Source: CAUPWF01 sp964369775 (GTDB taxonomy: Bacteria > Bacillota > Clostridia > Lachnospirales > Lachnospiraceae). Taken from it: DNA of 64,000 bases. The notes below the pieces were generated by a model that worked only from the letters and a program-made list of their open reading frames with translations, ran no database searches and was not told the origin of the DNA. This document shows, piece by piece, positions 16,609 through 25,364 of this stretch. Where the stretch lies: NCBI GenBank assembly GCA_964369775.1, contig CAYJHQ010000015.1, forward strand, positions 1 to 64,000. Reading direction: 5' to 3'. The translations under genes were made by a program, and so were the position numbers. Every line of letters begins with the position of its first letter. Positions within the stretch are counted from its first letter, which is position 1.

Positions 16609-17349
16609 TTATGCAACTTGTATCATGATTTCATCATATACGCTGTGCTGCAATACTCTAATCTTTCCTGATTTCATCATTTCTAAAATAGCTAGGAATG
16701 TCACGACAATATGCATTCTACTCTTTTGATTCTCTAATAATTGTCTAAAACTGAATTTACTATGTAGCTTCGTATACTCTTCAACGTAATCTAATTTTTC
16801 ATCTAAGGTAACTTCTTCTTTTTCAATTTTCCCAAACTTACTACGAATCGGATCCAACTTATCATTCGTGCGTTTCATTACTTCTTTAAACACAGTATTT
16901 AACTGATGCATCGATACGCCTTCTAACAATTGCTCTAAATCTACAGGAGCTTCATACTCCTTAATCTCATCTGGAATACTCGGCTTACGATAAAACATGT
17001 TCAATCCGTTCATCTCTTTATCTTTCAACTCATTTGCCATGTGCTTATACATCTTGTACTCTAGGAGTTGGCGAACCAATTCTTCTCTTGGATCTTCCTC
17101 TACGCCATCTTCATCCACTTCCTTTGGTAATAGCATTCTACACTTAATATCAAGAAGTGTTGCTGCCATAAGAAGAAACTCACTCATGACGTTTAAATCT
17201 CGTTTTTCCATCTGCTTGATGTAAATCATATATTGCTCTGTGATTAGAACAATCGGAATATCGTAGATATCTATTTTGTTTTTATCAATTAAGTGTAACA
17301 ACAGATCCAATGGACCTTCGAACACTTCTAATTTTACTGGAATTCCCAT
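16609..17349 (-). CDS. scpA: Segregation and condensation protein A (kleisin)
   Basis: The 246-residue protein matches ScpA, the kleisin that bridges SMC heads. The N-terminal motif KLEVFEGPLDLLLHLIDKNK is diagnostic, followed by IYDIPIVLITEQYMIYI and a conserved C-terminal winged helix (VTFLAILEMMKSGKI). A ribosome site AGGTGA lies just before the ATG. It is the first gene of scpA-scpB-carboxypeptidase behind its own promoter. Confidence 0.96.
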   Translation of the reverse strand: MGIPVKLEVFEGPLDLLLHLIDKNKIDIYDIPIVLITEQYMIYIKQMEKRDLNVMSEFLLMAATLLDIKCRMLLPKEVDEDGVEEDPREELVRQLLEYKMYKHMANELKDKEMNGLNMFYRKPSIPDEIKEYEAPVDLEQLLEGVSMHQLNTVFKEVMKRTNDKLDPIRSKFGKIEKEEVTLDEKLDYVEEYTKLHSKFSFRQLLENQKSRMHIVVTFLAILEMMKSGKIRVLQHSVYDEIMIQVA

Positions 17350-17385
17350 TATTCACCTCAATTATTTCGATCTTATACAACATGC

Positions 17386-17414
17386 ATTATAATCGTATTT
17401 CAGTCAATTTTCAA
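17386..17414 (-). promoter_or_regulatory. Sigma-A promoter of scpA operon
   Basis: TTGAAA and TATAAT (17386-17391) are spaced by 17 bp on the minus strand, about 37 bp before the scpA start codon. Confidence 0.8.
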
Positions 17415-17415
17415 G

Positions 17416-18219
17416 TTATTTTTCACCACTTAGACGCAATATGATCAATTCAGGTTGATTGCAAAATCTGATTTTCACTGTATGTTCTCCTAACCCAGCA
17501 CTTACAACAATATCTGTACCTCCTTCTTTATATCTGCCTCCTGTGTGCTTAGGAAACAGCTTCCCTTGAGGACTTATTAATCCTCCTAGAAATGGTAGCC
17601 GTATAATACCACCGTGAAAATGGCCTGACAATACAAGATCAGCTCCCCATTTTACATACGCATCCATATGCGCTGGATTATGTGCCAATAAAATATTGTA
17701 TTTCTCCTGATTGCATTTTCCTACACAAGTTAACATCTCTGAATCTGTCATCTTTTCTTTCATCATTTTATCGTAATATTTGGATGGTATTTCTATACCT
17801 GTCACCCTTATGATTTTTTTATCATCATCTATGTCAAAGAACTGGTTTTCTATTCTCCTTATGCGATATTTATCCAATGCACTTTTCAAGATTTCAAATT
17901 TATTAGAAAATCGATGTGGTAGCTCTTTCATCCTTTGTTCATGGTTCCCATTCGCATATATTACAGGTGCGATAGTCATTAATTTTCCAATAAACTCAAG
18001 AGTTGGCTTCATATTGTGGTTTCTTTTTCCAATAATCATATCACCACCAACGAAAATGTAGTCTGGTTGTTCTTTTTTTATAGCGCAAAAAAGTGATTGA
18101 TTGTTTTCATCATATTCTTTACCATGTAAATCGCTTAGAAATACTATTTTCAGGGGTTCATTTAATTGATTCAATTTTTTTGATTTTATATTATAACGAG
18201 TAATTTTGTATCTCTTCAT
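17416..18219 (-). CDS. Metallophosphoesterase (YkuE-like)
   Basis: The protein (267 residues from ATG 18219) carries the calcineurin-type motifs in order: DLH (30-32), GGD (58-60), GNHE (91-94), a histidine in LLAHNPAH and GHFHGG. These ligate two metal ions. The relation to YkuE-like phosphoesterases rests on general layout, and the substrate is unknown. I chose ATG 18219 because AGGTG lies six bases upstream; the GTG nine bases earlier lacks a ribosome site. No membrane segment is evident. It follows the carboxypeptidase at 18242-19399 by 22 bp and is likely co-transcribed with it. Confidence 0.85.
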   Translation of the reverse strand: MKRYKITRYNIKSKKLNQLNEPLKIVFLSDLHGKEYDENNQSLFCAIKKEQPDYIFVGGDMIIGKRNHNMKPTLEFIGKLMTIAPVIYANGNHEQRMKELPHRFSNKFEILKSALDKYRIRRIENQFFDIDDDKKIIRVTGIEIPSKYYDKMMKEKMTDSEMLTCVGKCNQEKYNILLAHNPAHMDAYVKWGADLVLSGHFHGGIIRLPFLGGLISPQGKLFPKHTGGRYKEGGTDIVVSAGLGEHTVKIRFCNQPELIILRLSGEK

Positions 18220-18241
18220 TTTCCTCACCTATCTTTTTTAA

Positions 18242-19399
18242 CTACAATAAATATGACTCTATTGCATTTAATAGACTGTGCCTATATTTCATTTTCTCTA
18301 TATCTTCTCTTGCAACGATATCAACTTCTCCAATTTTTTCGCCCTCTAACTCATATGTAGCAGTTCCTAATACATCTCCTTTTTCTATAGGAGCTTCTAA
18401 ATCATTATATTTAACACTTCGTTCTATATTGTTGATGTCAGCACCTGTTACGTCTACATAACGAAACACCTCTTTAATTTCACCTGATGCGTATGGATCT
18501 ACACCTCTAGATACAGAGACTTCCTCAAAAAATTGTTCTTCTTCGTCCTTGTAGACTTGACAATTTGCAAAACCATAATTGAAGAGAGCTATTGCATCAT
18601 TATTTCTTGATGTACTATCCGATGCCGCCATTATTACCGCAATAAGACCCACACCGTCCTTCGAAGCCGTTGCTGATATGCAGAATTTCGCTTGGCTAGT
18701 AGAACCTGTTTTTAGTCCAGTTGTATATGGATAATTTCTTACTAACTTATTAGTGTTTGTTAATCCGAATTCTGATGTCCCACTGCTTGTTGTATGTGTA
18801 ATATTCTCCATCCATATCGTAGTATACTCTTCGATAACTGGATGATTATTCATTAATTCTCTTGACATAAGTGCTATGTCATAGGCTGTTGTAGCGTGAC
18901 CTTCAGCATCTAACCCGTTGCAATTTTTAAAAACTGTATTTTCCATACCTAAGTCGTTAGCTTTCTCATTCATCTTCTTTACAAACTCTTCTTCTGTACC
19001 AGCAATGTGTTCCGCCATAGCAACGCTAGCATCATTTGCTGAGGCTACTGCAATACATCGTATCATTGTATCCACTGTTTGCACTTCCCCTTGTTCTAAA
19101 AATACTTGCGAACCACCCATTGAAGCTGCGTTCTCTGATGTAACCACCTCATCTGTCAAAAGGATTTCGCCACTATCTAATGCCTCAAATATCAATAGTA
19201 GCGTCATTATCTTTGTAACACTCGCAGGTGGCAACACTTCATTTTCATTCTTTGCATATATCACCTGCCCCGTAGTGCTCTCCACCAATACAACGGAAGG
19301 AGCATCAACTGCAACCTCTTCTGCACGTACATTTCCATTTGGCAATACAATCAGTATTGATAACCCAATGCGTAGAACTGCTTTTTGAATCGCTCTCAT
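18242..19399 (-). CDS. D-alanyl-D-alanine carboxypeptidase (second DacF/PBP5-family paralogue)
   Basis: The 385-residue protein has a signal peptide (to about Ala26), the catalytic SVTK (Ser60-Lys63), SAN (Ser120-Asn122) and KTG in TGLKTGSTS. It is an S11-family carboxypeptidase acting on peptidoglycan outside the membrane. Its end (about residues 365-385) is basic and amphipathic, as in anchored PBP5 proteins. It shares only family motifs with the copy at 14870-16012, so the two are old paralogues rather than a recent duplication. It starts with ATG behind GAGGAG. Confidence 0.93.
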   Translation of the reverse strand: MRAIQKAVLRIGLSILIVLPNGNVRAEEVAVDAPSVVLVESTTGQVIYAKNENEVLPPASVTKIMTLLLIFEALDSGEILLTDEVVTSENAASMGGSQVFLEQGEVQTVDTMIRCIAVASANDASVAMAEHIAGTEEEFVKKMNEKANDLGMENTVFKNCNGLDAEGHATTAYDIALMSRELMNNHPVIEEYTTIWMENITHTTSSGTSEFGLTNTNKLVRNYPYTTGLKTGSTSQAKFCISATASKDGVGLIAVIMAASDSTSRNNDAIALFNYGFANCQVYKDEEEQFFEEVSVSRGVDPYASGEIKEVFRYVDVTGADINNIERSVKYNDLEAPIEKGDVLGTATYELEGEKIGEVDIVAREDIEKMKYRHSLLNAIESYLL

Positions 19400-19422
19400 A
19401 ACAACTCCTCAGATTAAAATAT

Positions 19423-19451
19423 ATTATATCTTACGAGCCGAGTTCTAGAAA
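19423..19451 (-). promoter_or_regulatory. Candidate promoter of the second carboxypeptidase gene
   Basis: A perfect TATAAT (19423-19428) is 17 bp from a weak -35 (TTTCTA) on the minus strand, 23 bp before the ATG. The weak -35 suggests regulated or another-sigma use. Confidence 0.5.
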
Positions 19452-19483
19452 TATACATCATTTAGTTGCTAATTTATAATAAA

Positions 19484-19514
19484 GAAAAGGAAGTGTATTC
19501 ACATACACCTCCTT
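19484..19514 (-). terminator. Terminator after rpsU
   Basis: On the minus strand AAGGAGGTGTA pairs with TACACTTCCTT (one G-U pair) around TGTGAA, followed by TTCTTTATT. It lies 42 bp after the rpsU stop codon. Confidence 0.85.
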
Positions 19515-19555
19515 ACTTTAAGTAAATTATATTCCAATAAACTATTACCTGTTTA

Positions 19556-19732
19556 TTAGTTGAACTTACGTTTTCTAGCCGCTTCTGATTTCTTCTTACG
19601 TCTTACGCTTGGCTTTTCGTAATGTTCTCTTTTGCGAATCTCTTGTTGGATTCCTGCTTTCGCACAGTTTCTTTTGAATCTGCGTAAAGCACTATCTAAC
19701 GTTTCGTTTTCTTTTACGATTACATTTGACAT
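19556..19732 (-). CDS. rpsU: 30S ribosomal protein bS21
   Basis: The 58-residue basic protein starts MSNVIVKENETLDSALRRF and ends with an Arg/Lys-rich tail (RRKKKSEAARKRKFN), typical of bS21. It binds the small subunit near the mRNA start region. The start at ATG 19732 is preceded by AGGTG seven bases upstream; an upstream in-frame extension has no support. It has its own promoter and terminator, so it is a single-gene unit. Confidence 0.97.
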   Translation of the reverse strand: MSNVIVKENETLDSALRRFKRNCAKAGIQQEIRKREHYEKPSVRRKKKSEAARKRKFN

Positions 19733-19811
19733 AGTCTCACACCTAACCTCCCCTCCAGTCCTATATTGTGCACCATACGACTGATCGGGTATATTTTCTG
19801 CACTACATAGA

Positions 19812-19840
19812 ATTATAATCTTTTTTGTCCTATTCGTCAA
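19812..19840 (-). promoter_or_regulatory. Sigma-A promoter of rpsU
   Basis: TTGACG and TATAAT (19812-19817) are 17 bp apart on the minus strand. The implied leader is about 75 nt long. Confidence 0.85.
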
Positions 19841-19849
19841 TACTTATTT

Positions 19850-22495
19850 TTACTTTTCGCTAATTTGTTCACACAAGGCTGTTTTTGCACTCTTTAAAGC
19901 ATCTTCAATTCCAGCTGGGTTCTTACCTCCAGCTTGTGCCATATTAGGGCGACCACCGCCACCACCACCAACACATTTAGCAATTGATTTGATTAAATTT
20001 CCTGCATGGGCACCGCGTTTTTGTGCTTCATCTGTAGCCACTACTAAAAGATTTACTTTATCATCTACTTTAGAAGCGATAACAACAACACCTTCTCCTA
20101 GTTTGTCCTTCATAGAATCTCCAAGCTCTCTCAATCCGTTCATATCCACATTATCAACGGCAAAGGCAAGGAATTTTATTCCGTCCACCTCTTCTGTTTT
20201 ATTAAGCACTTCACCTGCTGATGCTTGAGCCACCTTACTCTTCAGGCTATCATTTTCACTTTGTAGTGCTTTTAACTCTTGCATCAGAGACGCTAATTTC
20301 TCTTCTAATTTATCTGGAGTAGATTTAACAATCTTAGAAGATGCTGTTAATTTCTTTTCTACTTCAGCATAGTATTTCATCAAACCTTCTGATGTCAAAG
20401 CTTCAATTCTTCTAACACCAGCTGCAACTCCTGTCTCCGATAAAATCTTGAACGCAGAGATGCTTCCTGTATTTGAAATGTGTGTACCACCACAGAATTC
20501 GCTAGAAAATTCCCCCATTTTGACTACACGTACAATATCACCATACTTCTCACCAAACAGTGCCGCTGCTCCTGTCTTTCTAGCTTCTTCAATCGGCATC
20601 AACATTGCTTCCACCGAAAGAGAATTACTAATTTGGTCATTTACCAACTCTTCAACTTTTTGAATCTCTTCCGATGTCAATGCTGAAAAATGAGTAAAGT
20701 CAAATCGCAATCTTTGATCATTTACATTCGATCCAGCTTGTTCGATATGGTTACCCAGAACGATTTTCAAAGCTTTTTGTAATAAATGTGTAGCACTGTG
20801 ATTTCGTGCAGAAAGGCTTCGTTTTCTTTCATCAACAACTAAAGTGACCTCTTCGCCTTTAGAAAAAGACCCTTTCACCACTTGTCCTACATGTCCGATT
20901 TTTCCACCTAATAGCTTAATTGTATCTTTTACTTCAAAAGAACCATTTTCAGTTTCAATAATACCAGTATCAGCTTCTTGTCCACCACTTGTAGCGTAGA
21001 ATGGAGTTTTGTTTACAATGATAGTACCCTGAACACCTTCTTCTAAACAATCTACTAATTCAGTCTCTGTCGTTAATACTGATATTTCGGAGTTTGACTT
21101 AAGAGAATCATATCCCACAAACTCTGAAGTAATATCTGTATCGATAGATTCATATACTGTAATATCAGCTCCCATATAATTTGTAGTTTCTCTTGCCTCT
21201 CGCGCAGTCTTTCTCTGCACATCCATTGCTTCTTCGAATCCTTTATCATCCACTGCGCATCCAGACTCTTCTAAGATTTCTCTAGTTAAATCAATTGGGA
21301 AGCCGTAAGTATCATATAATTTAAAAGCATCACTACCTTTTAAAACTGTCTCACTCTTCTCTTTCATTACTATTAGCATTTCTGTTAAAATCCCAAGTCC
21401 CTGGTCAATTGTTTTGTTGAATTGCTCTTCTTCTTTTTGTATAACATTGAAGATGAACTCTTTCTTCTCTTCTAATTCAGGATATCCATCTTTAGAGCTT
21501 TCGATTACAACCTCAGCTAATCTTGTTAGAAAATGTCCTTCTATACTCAATAATCTTCCATGTCTGCAAGCTCTTCTAAGCAGTCTTCTAAGCACATACC
21601 CTCTACCTTCATTAGATGGCATGATTCCGTCAGATATCATAAACGTAACCGAACGAATGTGATCTGTGATTACACGGATTGAAACATCAGTTGTCTCATC
21701 TTGCTTATAAGATACTTTTGCAGTTTTACATACCGCTTCGCGTAAAGATTTAATAGTATCTACATCAAAGATTGACTCTACATCTTGTACTACTGTAGCA
21801 AGTCTTTCAAGGCCCATACCTGTATCAATATTTTTTTGCTCTAGTTCTGTATAGTTATCGTTCCCGTCACTATTAAATTGTGTAAATACATTGTTCCATA
21901 CTTCCATGTATCTATCACATTCGCAACCAACTGTACAATCCGGATTATCGCAACCGTACTTTTCTCCTCTGTCAAAATACACTTCTGAGCAAGGTCCACA
22001 AGGTCCAGCCCCATGCTCCCAGAAATTATCTTCTTTTCCAAAACGAAAAATACGTTCTTTTTCTACTCCTATCTCCTTGTTCCAGATGTCAAATGCTTCA
22101 TCGTCTTCTAAGTATACAGATGGGTATAGGAGATTTTCGTCGATACCTACTACTTTTGTCAAAAACTCCCAAGTCCACTCTATAGATTCGCGTTTAAAAT
22201 AATCTCCAAAGGAAAAATTTCCAAGCATCTCAAAAAATGTTCCATGTCTTGCTGTTTTTCCAACATTCTCAATATCACCTGTTCTAATACATTTTTGACA
22301 AGTAGCAACACGTTTGCTCGGAGGTGTCTCCTGACCTGTAAAATATGGCTTTAATGGGGCCATCCCTGAATTAATCAATAATAAACTTTTATCATTGTAA
22401 GGAACTAGTGAAAAACTTTTCATAACTAGATGTTGTTTCTCCTCAAAGTATTCCAAAAACATTCTTCTCAATTCATTTACACCGTACTGCTTCAT
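19850..22495 (-). CDS. alaS: Alanyl-tRNA synthetase
   Basis: At 881 residues this is a full-length AlaRS with the class II catalytic core (start MKQYGVNELRRMFLEYFEE, motif 2 region RVATCQKCIRTGDIENVGKT), a tRNA-recognition part, the editing domain with HSATHLLQKAL and CGGTHISNTG, and the C-Ala domain with a glycine-rich GGGGGGRPNMAQAGG segment. It charges tRNA-Ala and clears Ser/Gly mischarging. A strong AGGAGG site precedes the ATG. The gene begins 23 bp after a strong terminator (22513-22546), leaving no room for its own promoter; see findings. No T-box leader is visible. Confidence 0.98.
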   Translation of the reverse strand: MKQYGVNELRRMFLEYFEEKQHLVMKSFSLVPYNDKSLLLINSGMAPLKPYFTGQETPPSKRVATCQKCIRTGDIENVGKTARHGTFFEMLGNFSFGDYFKRESIEWTWEFLTKVVGIDENLLYPSVYLEDDEAFDIWNKEIGVEKERIFRFGKEDNFWEHGAGPCGPCSEVYFDRGEKYGCDNPDCTVGCECDRYMEVWNNVFTQFNSDGNDNYTELEQKNIDTGMGLERLATVVQDVESIFDVDTIKSLREAVCKTAKVSYKQDETTDVSIRVITDHIRSVTFMISDGIMPSNEGRGYVLRRLLRRACRHGRLLSIEGHFLTRLAEVVIESSKDGYPELEEKKEFIFNVIQKEEEQFNKTIDQGLGILTEMLIVMKEKSETVLKGSDAFKLYDTYGFPIDLTREILEESGCAVDDKGFEEAMDVQRKTAREARETTNYMGADITVYESIDTDITSEFVGYDSLKSNSEISVLTTETELVDCLEEGVQGTIIVNKTPFYATSGGQEADTGIIETENGSFEVKDTIKLLGGKIGHVGQVVKGSFSKGEEVTLVVDERKRSLSARNHSATHLLQKALKIVLGNHIEQAGSNVNDQRLRFDFTHFSALTSEEIQKVEELVNDQISNSLSVEAMLMPIEEARKTGAAALFGEKYGDIVRVVKMGEFSSEFCGGTHISNTGSISAFKILSETGVAAGVRRIEALTSEGLMKYYAEVEKKLTASSKIVKSTPDKLEEKLASLMQELKALQSENDSLKSKVAQASAGEVLNKTEEVDGIKFLAFAVDNVDMNGLRELGDSMKDKLGEGVVVIASKVDDKVNLLVVATDEAQKRGAHAGNLIKSIAKCVGGGGGGRPNMAQAGGKNPAGIEDALKSAKTALCEQISEK

Positions 22496-22512
22496 TTTAA
22501 TCTTTTCCTCCT

Positions 22513-22546
22513 AAAAAAATGGAGTGAACACAGTTGTCCACTCCAT
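22513..22546 (-). terminator. Strong terminator between the small ORF and alaS
   Basis: On the minus strand ATGGAGTG pairs with CACTCCAT, with further inner pairing (ACA/TGT) around ACTG, and a run of seven T follows. The T-run ends directly at the alaS ribosome site AGGAGG. This is one of the best terminators in the window, yet it sits just before an essential gene. Confidence 0.88.
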
Positions 22547-22560
22547 AATATTCAAATATA

Positions 22561-22713
22561 TTACTCAGCGTTTTTTTCTTTTTGTGTCTCCATTGCAATC
22601 TTCGCATTCTTCTTAGCTCTTAAATTTTTCCCAATAAAAACTCCGCCTACGGCGACAGCTCCAATTAATGCAGCCTGTATAATGGTTTCGATCACACTTG
22701 CTAAAAATTCCAT
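22561..22713 (-). CDS. Small membrane protein, 50 residues, function unknown
   Basis: The short frame from ATG 22713 to TAA 22561 encodes 50 residues: an N-terminal hydrophobic helix (about 3-27, IIQAALIGAVAVGGVFIG) followed by a very basic tail (KNLRAKKNAK). It is rich in alanine (nine of 50). It has a consensus promoter 40 bp upstream, a GGGAGG ribosome site at ideal distance and a strong terminator 15 bp after its stop, so it is almost certainly a real gene. I do not recognise the family. One membrane span with a cytoplasmic basic tail is inferred. Confidence 0.75.
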   Translation of the reverse strand: MEFLASVIETIIQAALIGAVAVGGVFIGKNLRAKKNAKIAMETQKEKNAE

Positions 22714-22752
22714 ACTCTAACCTCCCTAGTGGAAATATCTACTACTTACTCT

Positions 22753-22781
22753 AATATAACACACACTTCGTAGATTTTCAA
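22753..22781 (-). promoter_or_regulatory. Sigma-A promoter of the small ORF (and perhaps alaS)
   Basis: TTGAAA and TATATT (22753-22758) are 17 bp apart on the minus strand. It lies 4 bp downstream of the glgA stop codon and 40 bp before the small ORF. Confidence 0.82.
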
Positions 22782-22785
22782 CAGT

Positions 22786-24222
22786 CTAAAGATTCTCATA
22801 TAATGCTTCGTACTCTAGGGCTGATCTACTCCATGAAAAATCTTCCATCATAGCCCTTTCTACAATCTTATTCCAGTCACGCTTTTTGTTATAGAAGGTA
22901 TGCTCTGCATATCTTACTACCTCTAGCATCTCATGTGCATTATAATTCGCAAAACTAAAACCAGTTCCTTCTTTATTGTACTCGTCATAAGGCTTCACTG
23001 TATCTTTTAAACCACCGGTTTCTCTAACAATTGGTAGTGTTCCATATCTTAGGCTCATCAACTGACTCAGACCGCAAGGTTCAAATAAAGATGGCATTAA
23101 GAACGCATCACATGATGCATAAATCTTGTGCGACATCTCTTCTGAATAATAAATATTCGCGGATACTCGGTCAGGGTATTTCCAAGCGAAATGTCTAAAC
23201 ATATTTTCATAACGCTCTTCCCCTGTCCCAAGAACTACTAATTGAATATTATCTTGGCATAATTCGTCTAGCACACACGCAATCAAATCAAATCCTTTTT
23301 GATCCGTTAATCTTGACACAATACCTATCATCATTGTCTGTTTATCAACCGTCAACCCAAGCTCTTCTTGCAATGCTGTTTTGTTTTTAAACTTTGTTCT
23401 TCTAAATGTATCGACTGTAAAGTTTTTATATATTTGACTGTCGTTTTCAGGATTATAAATATCATAATCAATCCCATTTACAATTCCTCTTAATACATTA
23501 CTTCTCGCACTCATCAAGCCGTCTAACTTCTCGCCATAAAACGGTGTCTTAATTTCTTCTGCGTAAGAGGCACTTACTGTTGTCACCATGTCTGAATAAA
23601 CAATGCCACCCTTTAGGTAGTTAGCATCTTCAAACGCCTCTAACTTGTCTGGTGTAAAATAATAATCTGGTAATCCTGTAATATCTTGTATTGTCTTTGT
23701 ATCCCAGATTCCCTGGAATTTTAAATTATGTATGGTTATAACCGATTTAATGTCTCTATAAAACTCTCCACCAAATCGGAAGTTGTCCAAATAAATTGGT
23801 ACCAATCCTGACTGCCAATCGTGACAGTGAATAATATCTGGCTTAAAATCAATGATTGGTAACATACTTAGTGCTGCTCTTGAAAAAAATGCAAATTTCT
23901 CAATATCTTCATAAGTGCTCCCATATGGCTGATAACCTCCAAAATAGTACTGATTATCAACAAAATAAAAGGTAATTCCATCTAGCTTAGTTTCTAGGAT
24001 TCCTACGTACTGACTCCTCCATGCTAATTCCATATAGAAATGTGTCTTATACTGCAATGTTTCTGCAAATTCATCTTTCATACATAAATACTTTGGTAAC
24101 ACAACTCTTACATCATACTTTTCCTTATCAAAATATTTCGGTAATGCTCCAACAACATCCGCTAGGCCACCCGTCTTAATAAATGGTACAGATTCTGAAG
24201 CTACAAATAGTATATTTCTCAA
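22786..24222 (-). CDS. glgA: Glycogen synthase (ADP-glucose type)
   Basis: GlgA (478 residues) transfers glucose from ADP-glucose to an alpha-1,4-glucan. The N-terminal substrate motif KTGGLADVVGALP begins at Lys17, and the C-terminal GT-B domain has SLFEPCGLSQLMSLRYGTLP followed by VRETGGLKDTV. Length fits the family. The start is TTG 24222, with AGGAGG eight bases upstream; no ATG offers a better choice. No other glg gene is nearby, and it follows spo0A with an 82-bp gap. Storage polysaccharide synthesis before sporulation would make sense, but linkage is only positional. Confidence 0.96.
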   Translation of the reverse strand: MRNILFVASESVPFIKTGGLADVVGALPKYFDKEKYDVRVVLPKYLCMKDEFAETLQYKTHFYMELAWRSQYVGILETKLDGITFYFVDNQYYFGGYQPYGSTYEDIEKFAFFSRAALSMLPIIDFKPDIIHCHDWQSGLVPIYLDNFRFGGEFYRDIKSVITIHNLKFQGIWDTKTIQDITGLPDYYFTPDKLEAFEDANYLKGGIVYSDMVTTVSASYAEEIKTPFYGEKLDGLMSARSNVLRGIVNGIDYDIYNPENDSQIYKNFTVDTFRRTKFKNKTALQEELGLTVDKQTMMIGIVSRLTDQKGFDLIACVLDELCQDNIQLVVLGTGEERYENMFRHFAWKYPDRVSANIYYSEEMSHKIYASCDAFLMPSLFEPCGLSQLMSLRYGTLPIVRETGGLKDTVKPYDEYNKEGTGFSFANYNAHEMLEVVRYAEHTFYNKKRDWNKIVERAMMEDFSWSRSALEYEALYENL

Positions 24223-24268
24223 TGTTATATCCTCCTTATGTAATCAATACTAAATAAACAACATGACT

Positions 24269-24297
24269 ATTATACCTCATATTTGGCGGCTTGATAA
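24269..24297 (-). promoter_or_regulatory. Candidate promoter of glgA
   Basis: TATAAT (24269-24274) is preceded at 17 bp by the weak -35 TTATCA on the minus strand, within the spo0A-glgA gap. Confidence 0.55.
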
Positions 24298-24304
24298 GTA
24301 CTTT

Positions 24305-25093
24305 CTATCTTTTTTTAAATTTTAATCGTATTGTATCTGCAATTAACGCAATAAATTCTGAGTTTGTAGGCTTTCCTTTCCCATTGTTTACTGTATAACC
24401 AAAGAGCTCTTCTATTGTATCTAATTTCCCTCTGCTCCAAGCAACTTCTATCGCGTGGCGAATTGCTCTTTCCACTCTACTTGCCGTAGTTTGGTTCTTT
24501 TTTGCTACTGTTGGATATAAAACCTTTGTAATTGCATTCAATACATCCATATCTTCAACAGACATCAAAATTGAATCTCTCAAATAATGATACCCTTTGA
24601 TATGGGCTGGTATTCCAATTTCGTGTAACATATTTGTCACATACTCTTCTAGCTGTATCTCGTTTACTTCATCTGCGGTACATGATGGGACCATTTTACT
24701 TGGCATCTTGTATATCTGGCTAACACTTTTAATCCGATTCAAAATCATCTCATTATTAAATGGCTTCATAATGTAATAATTTGCACCTTTTTTGAAAGCA
24801 TCTTCAGTTATACTTTCCTGCCCTACTGCAGTAATTACGATAAAATCTGGCTGTTTCTTTAGATTCTCGTCTTGTTGCACACTGTCCATAACGGATAAAC
24901 CATCCATTCGAGGCATAATTAAATCCAGTAATACAACATCTGGCTGTTTGCTTCTAATGATTTGACACATATCTTCACCATTATTAGCACTTCCGACAAG
25001 AGTTAAGTCTTTATCCTTCTCAATAATTTCGCCAAGTAAGTCCAACATCTTCTCATTGTCGTCAGCAATTGCTACGTTTAACTGTCTCACCAT
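24305..25093 (-). CDS. spo0A: Sporulation response regulator Spo0A
   Basis: Spo0A (262 residues) is the master regulator of endospore formation. The N-terminal receiver domain has the acidic pair Asp11-Asp12, the phospho-acceptor Asp57 in VLLDLIMPRMDG and the conserved Lys in YIMKPF. The C-terminal effector domain contains the DNA-recognition region SRVERAIRHAIEVAWSRG and ends with GKPTNSEFIALIADTIRLK, highly typical of Spo0A. AAGGAGG lies just before the ATG. An 0A box and a sigma-A promoter lie upstream. The usual upstream neighbour spoIVB is absent; instead a divergent operon lies there. Confidence 0.97.
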   Translation of the reverse strand: MVRQLNVAIADDNEKMLDLLGEIIEKDKDLTLVGSANNGEDMCQIIRSKQPDVVLLDLIMPRMDGLSVMDSVQQDENLKKQPDFIVITAVGQESITEDAFKKGANYYIMKPFNNEMILNRIKSVSQIYKMPSKMVPSCTADEVNEIQLEEYVTNMLHEIGIPAHIKGYHYLRDSILMSVEDMDVLNAITKVLYPTVAKKNQTTASRVERAIRHAIEVAWSRGKLDTIEELFGYTVNNGKGKPTNSEFIALIADTIRLKFKKR

Positions 25094-25135
25094 AACCTCC
25101 TTCTCTACACGACAGCACCACTCCTCTTTATTCTT

Positions 25136-25163
25136 ATTATATATACAATACTAATTAAGTCAA
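25136..25163 (-). promoter_or_regulatory. Sigma-A promoter of spo0A
   Basis: TTGACT (25158-25163) and TATAAT (25136-25141) are 16 bp apart on the minus strand, about 43 bp before the ATG. Confidence 0.8.
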
Positions 25164-25182
25164 GAATATTCTCTAACAATCT

Positions 25183-25189
25183 TTCGACA
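25183..25189 (-). promoter_or_regulatory. Candidate 0A box (Spo0A binding site)
   Basis: The exact core TGTCGAA lies on the minus strand 20 bp upstream of the spo0A -35 box, and upstream of the divergent acetyltransferase-rex promoter as well. The 7-bp site is short, but its position fits autoregulation. Confidence 0.55.
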
Positions 25190-25240
25190 ACTTTTTTATT
25201 TTTTCACTTTATATTTGTATTTTATAAAGCTTCAGAGTTC

Positions 25241-25269
25241 TTGACAACAATTGTATTTTTCAGTAGAAT
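25241..25269 (+). promoter_or_regulatory. Sigma-A promoter of the acetyltransferase-rex-chemoreceptor operon
   Basis: A perfect TTGACA is followed after 17 bp by TAGAAT. The leader to the first start codon is about 90 nt. Confidence 0.88.
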
Positions 25270-25364
25270 TAAGGTAATTTATGAGGTATTTGCTAGAGAA
25301 AATATAAAAAGAATTTCATATAAATCATGAAGCATCACTAATATATATTAAAAAGGAGCACATT

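Noticed and set aside
14870..19399. Recent duplication of the carboxypeptidase genes
   Set aside because: The two proteins share only the catalytic motifs and general layout; they are old paralogues.
22496..22785. T-box riboswitch upstream of alaS
   Set aside because: The region has no T-box sequence, no specifier stem and is filled by a small ORF and terminator.
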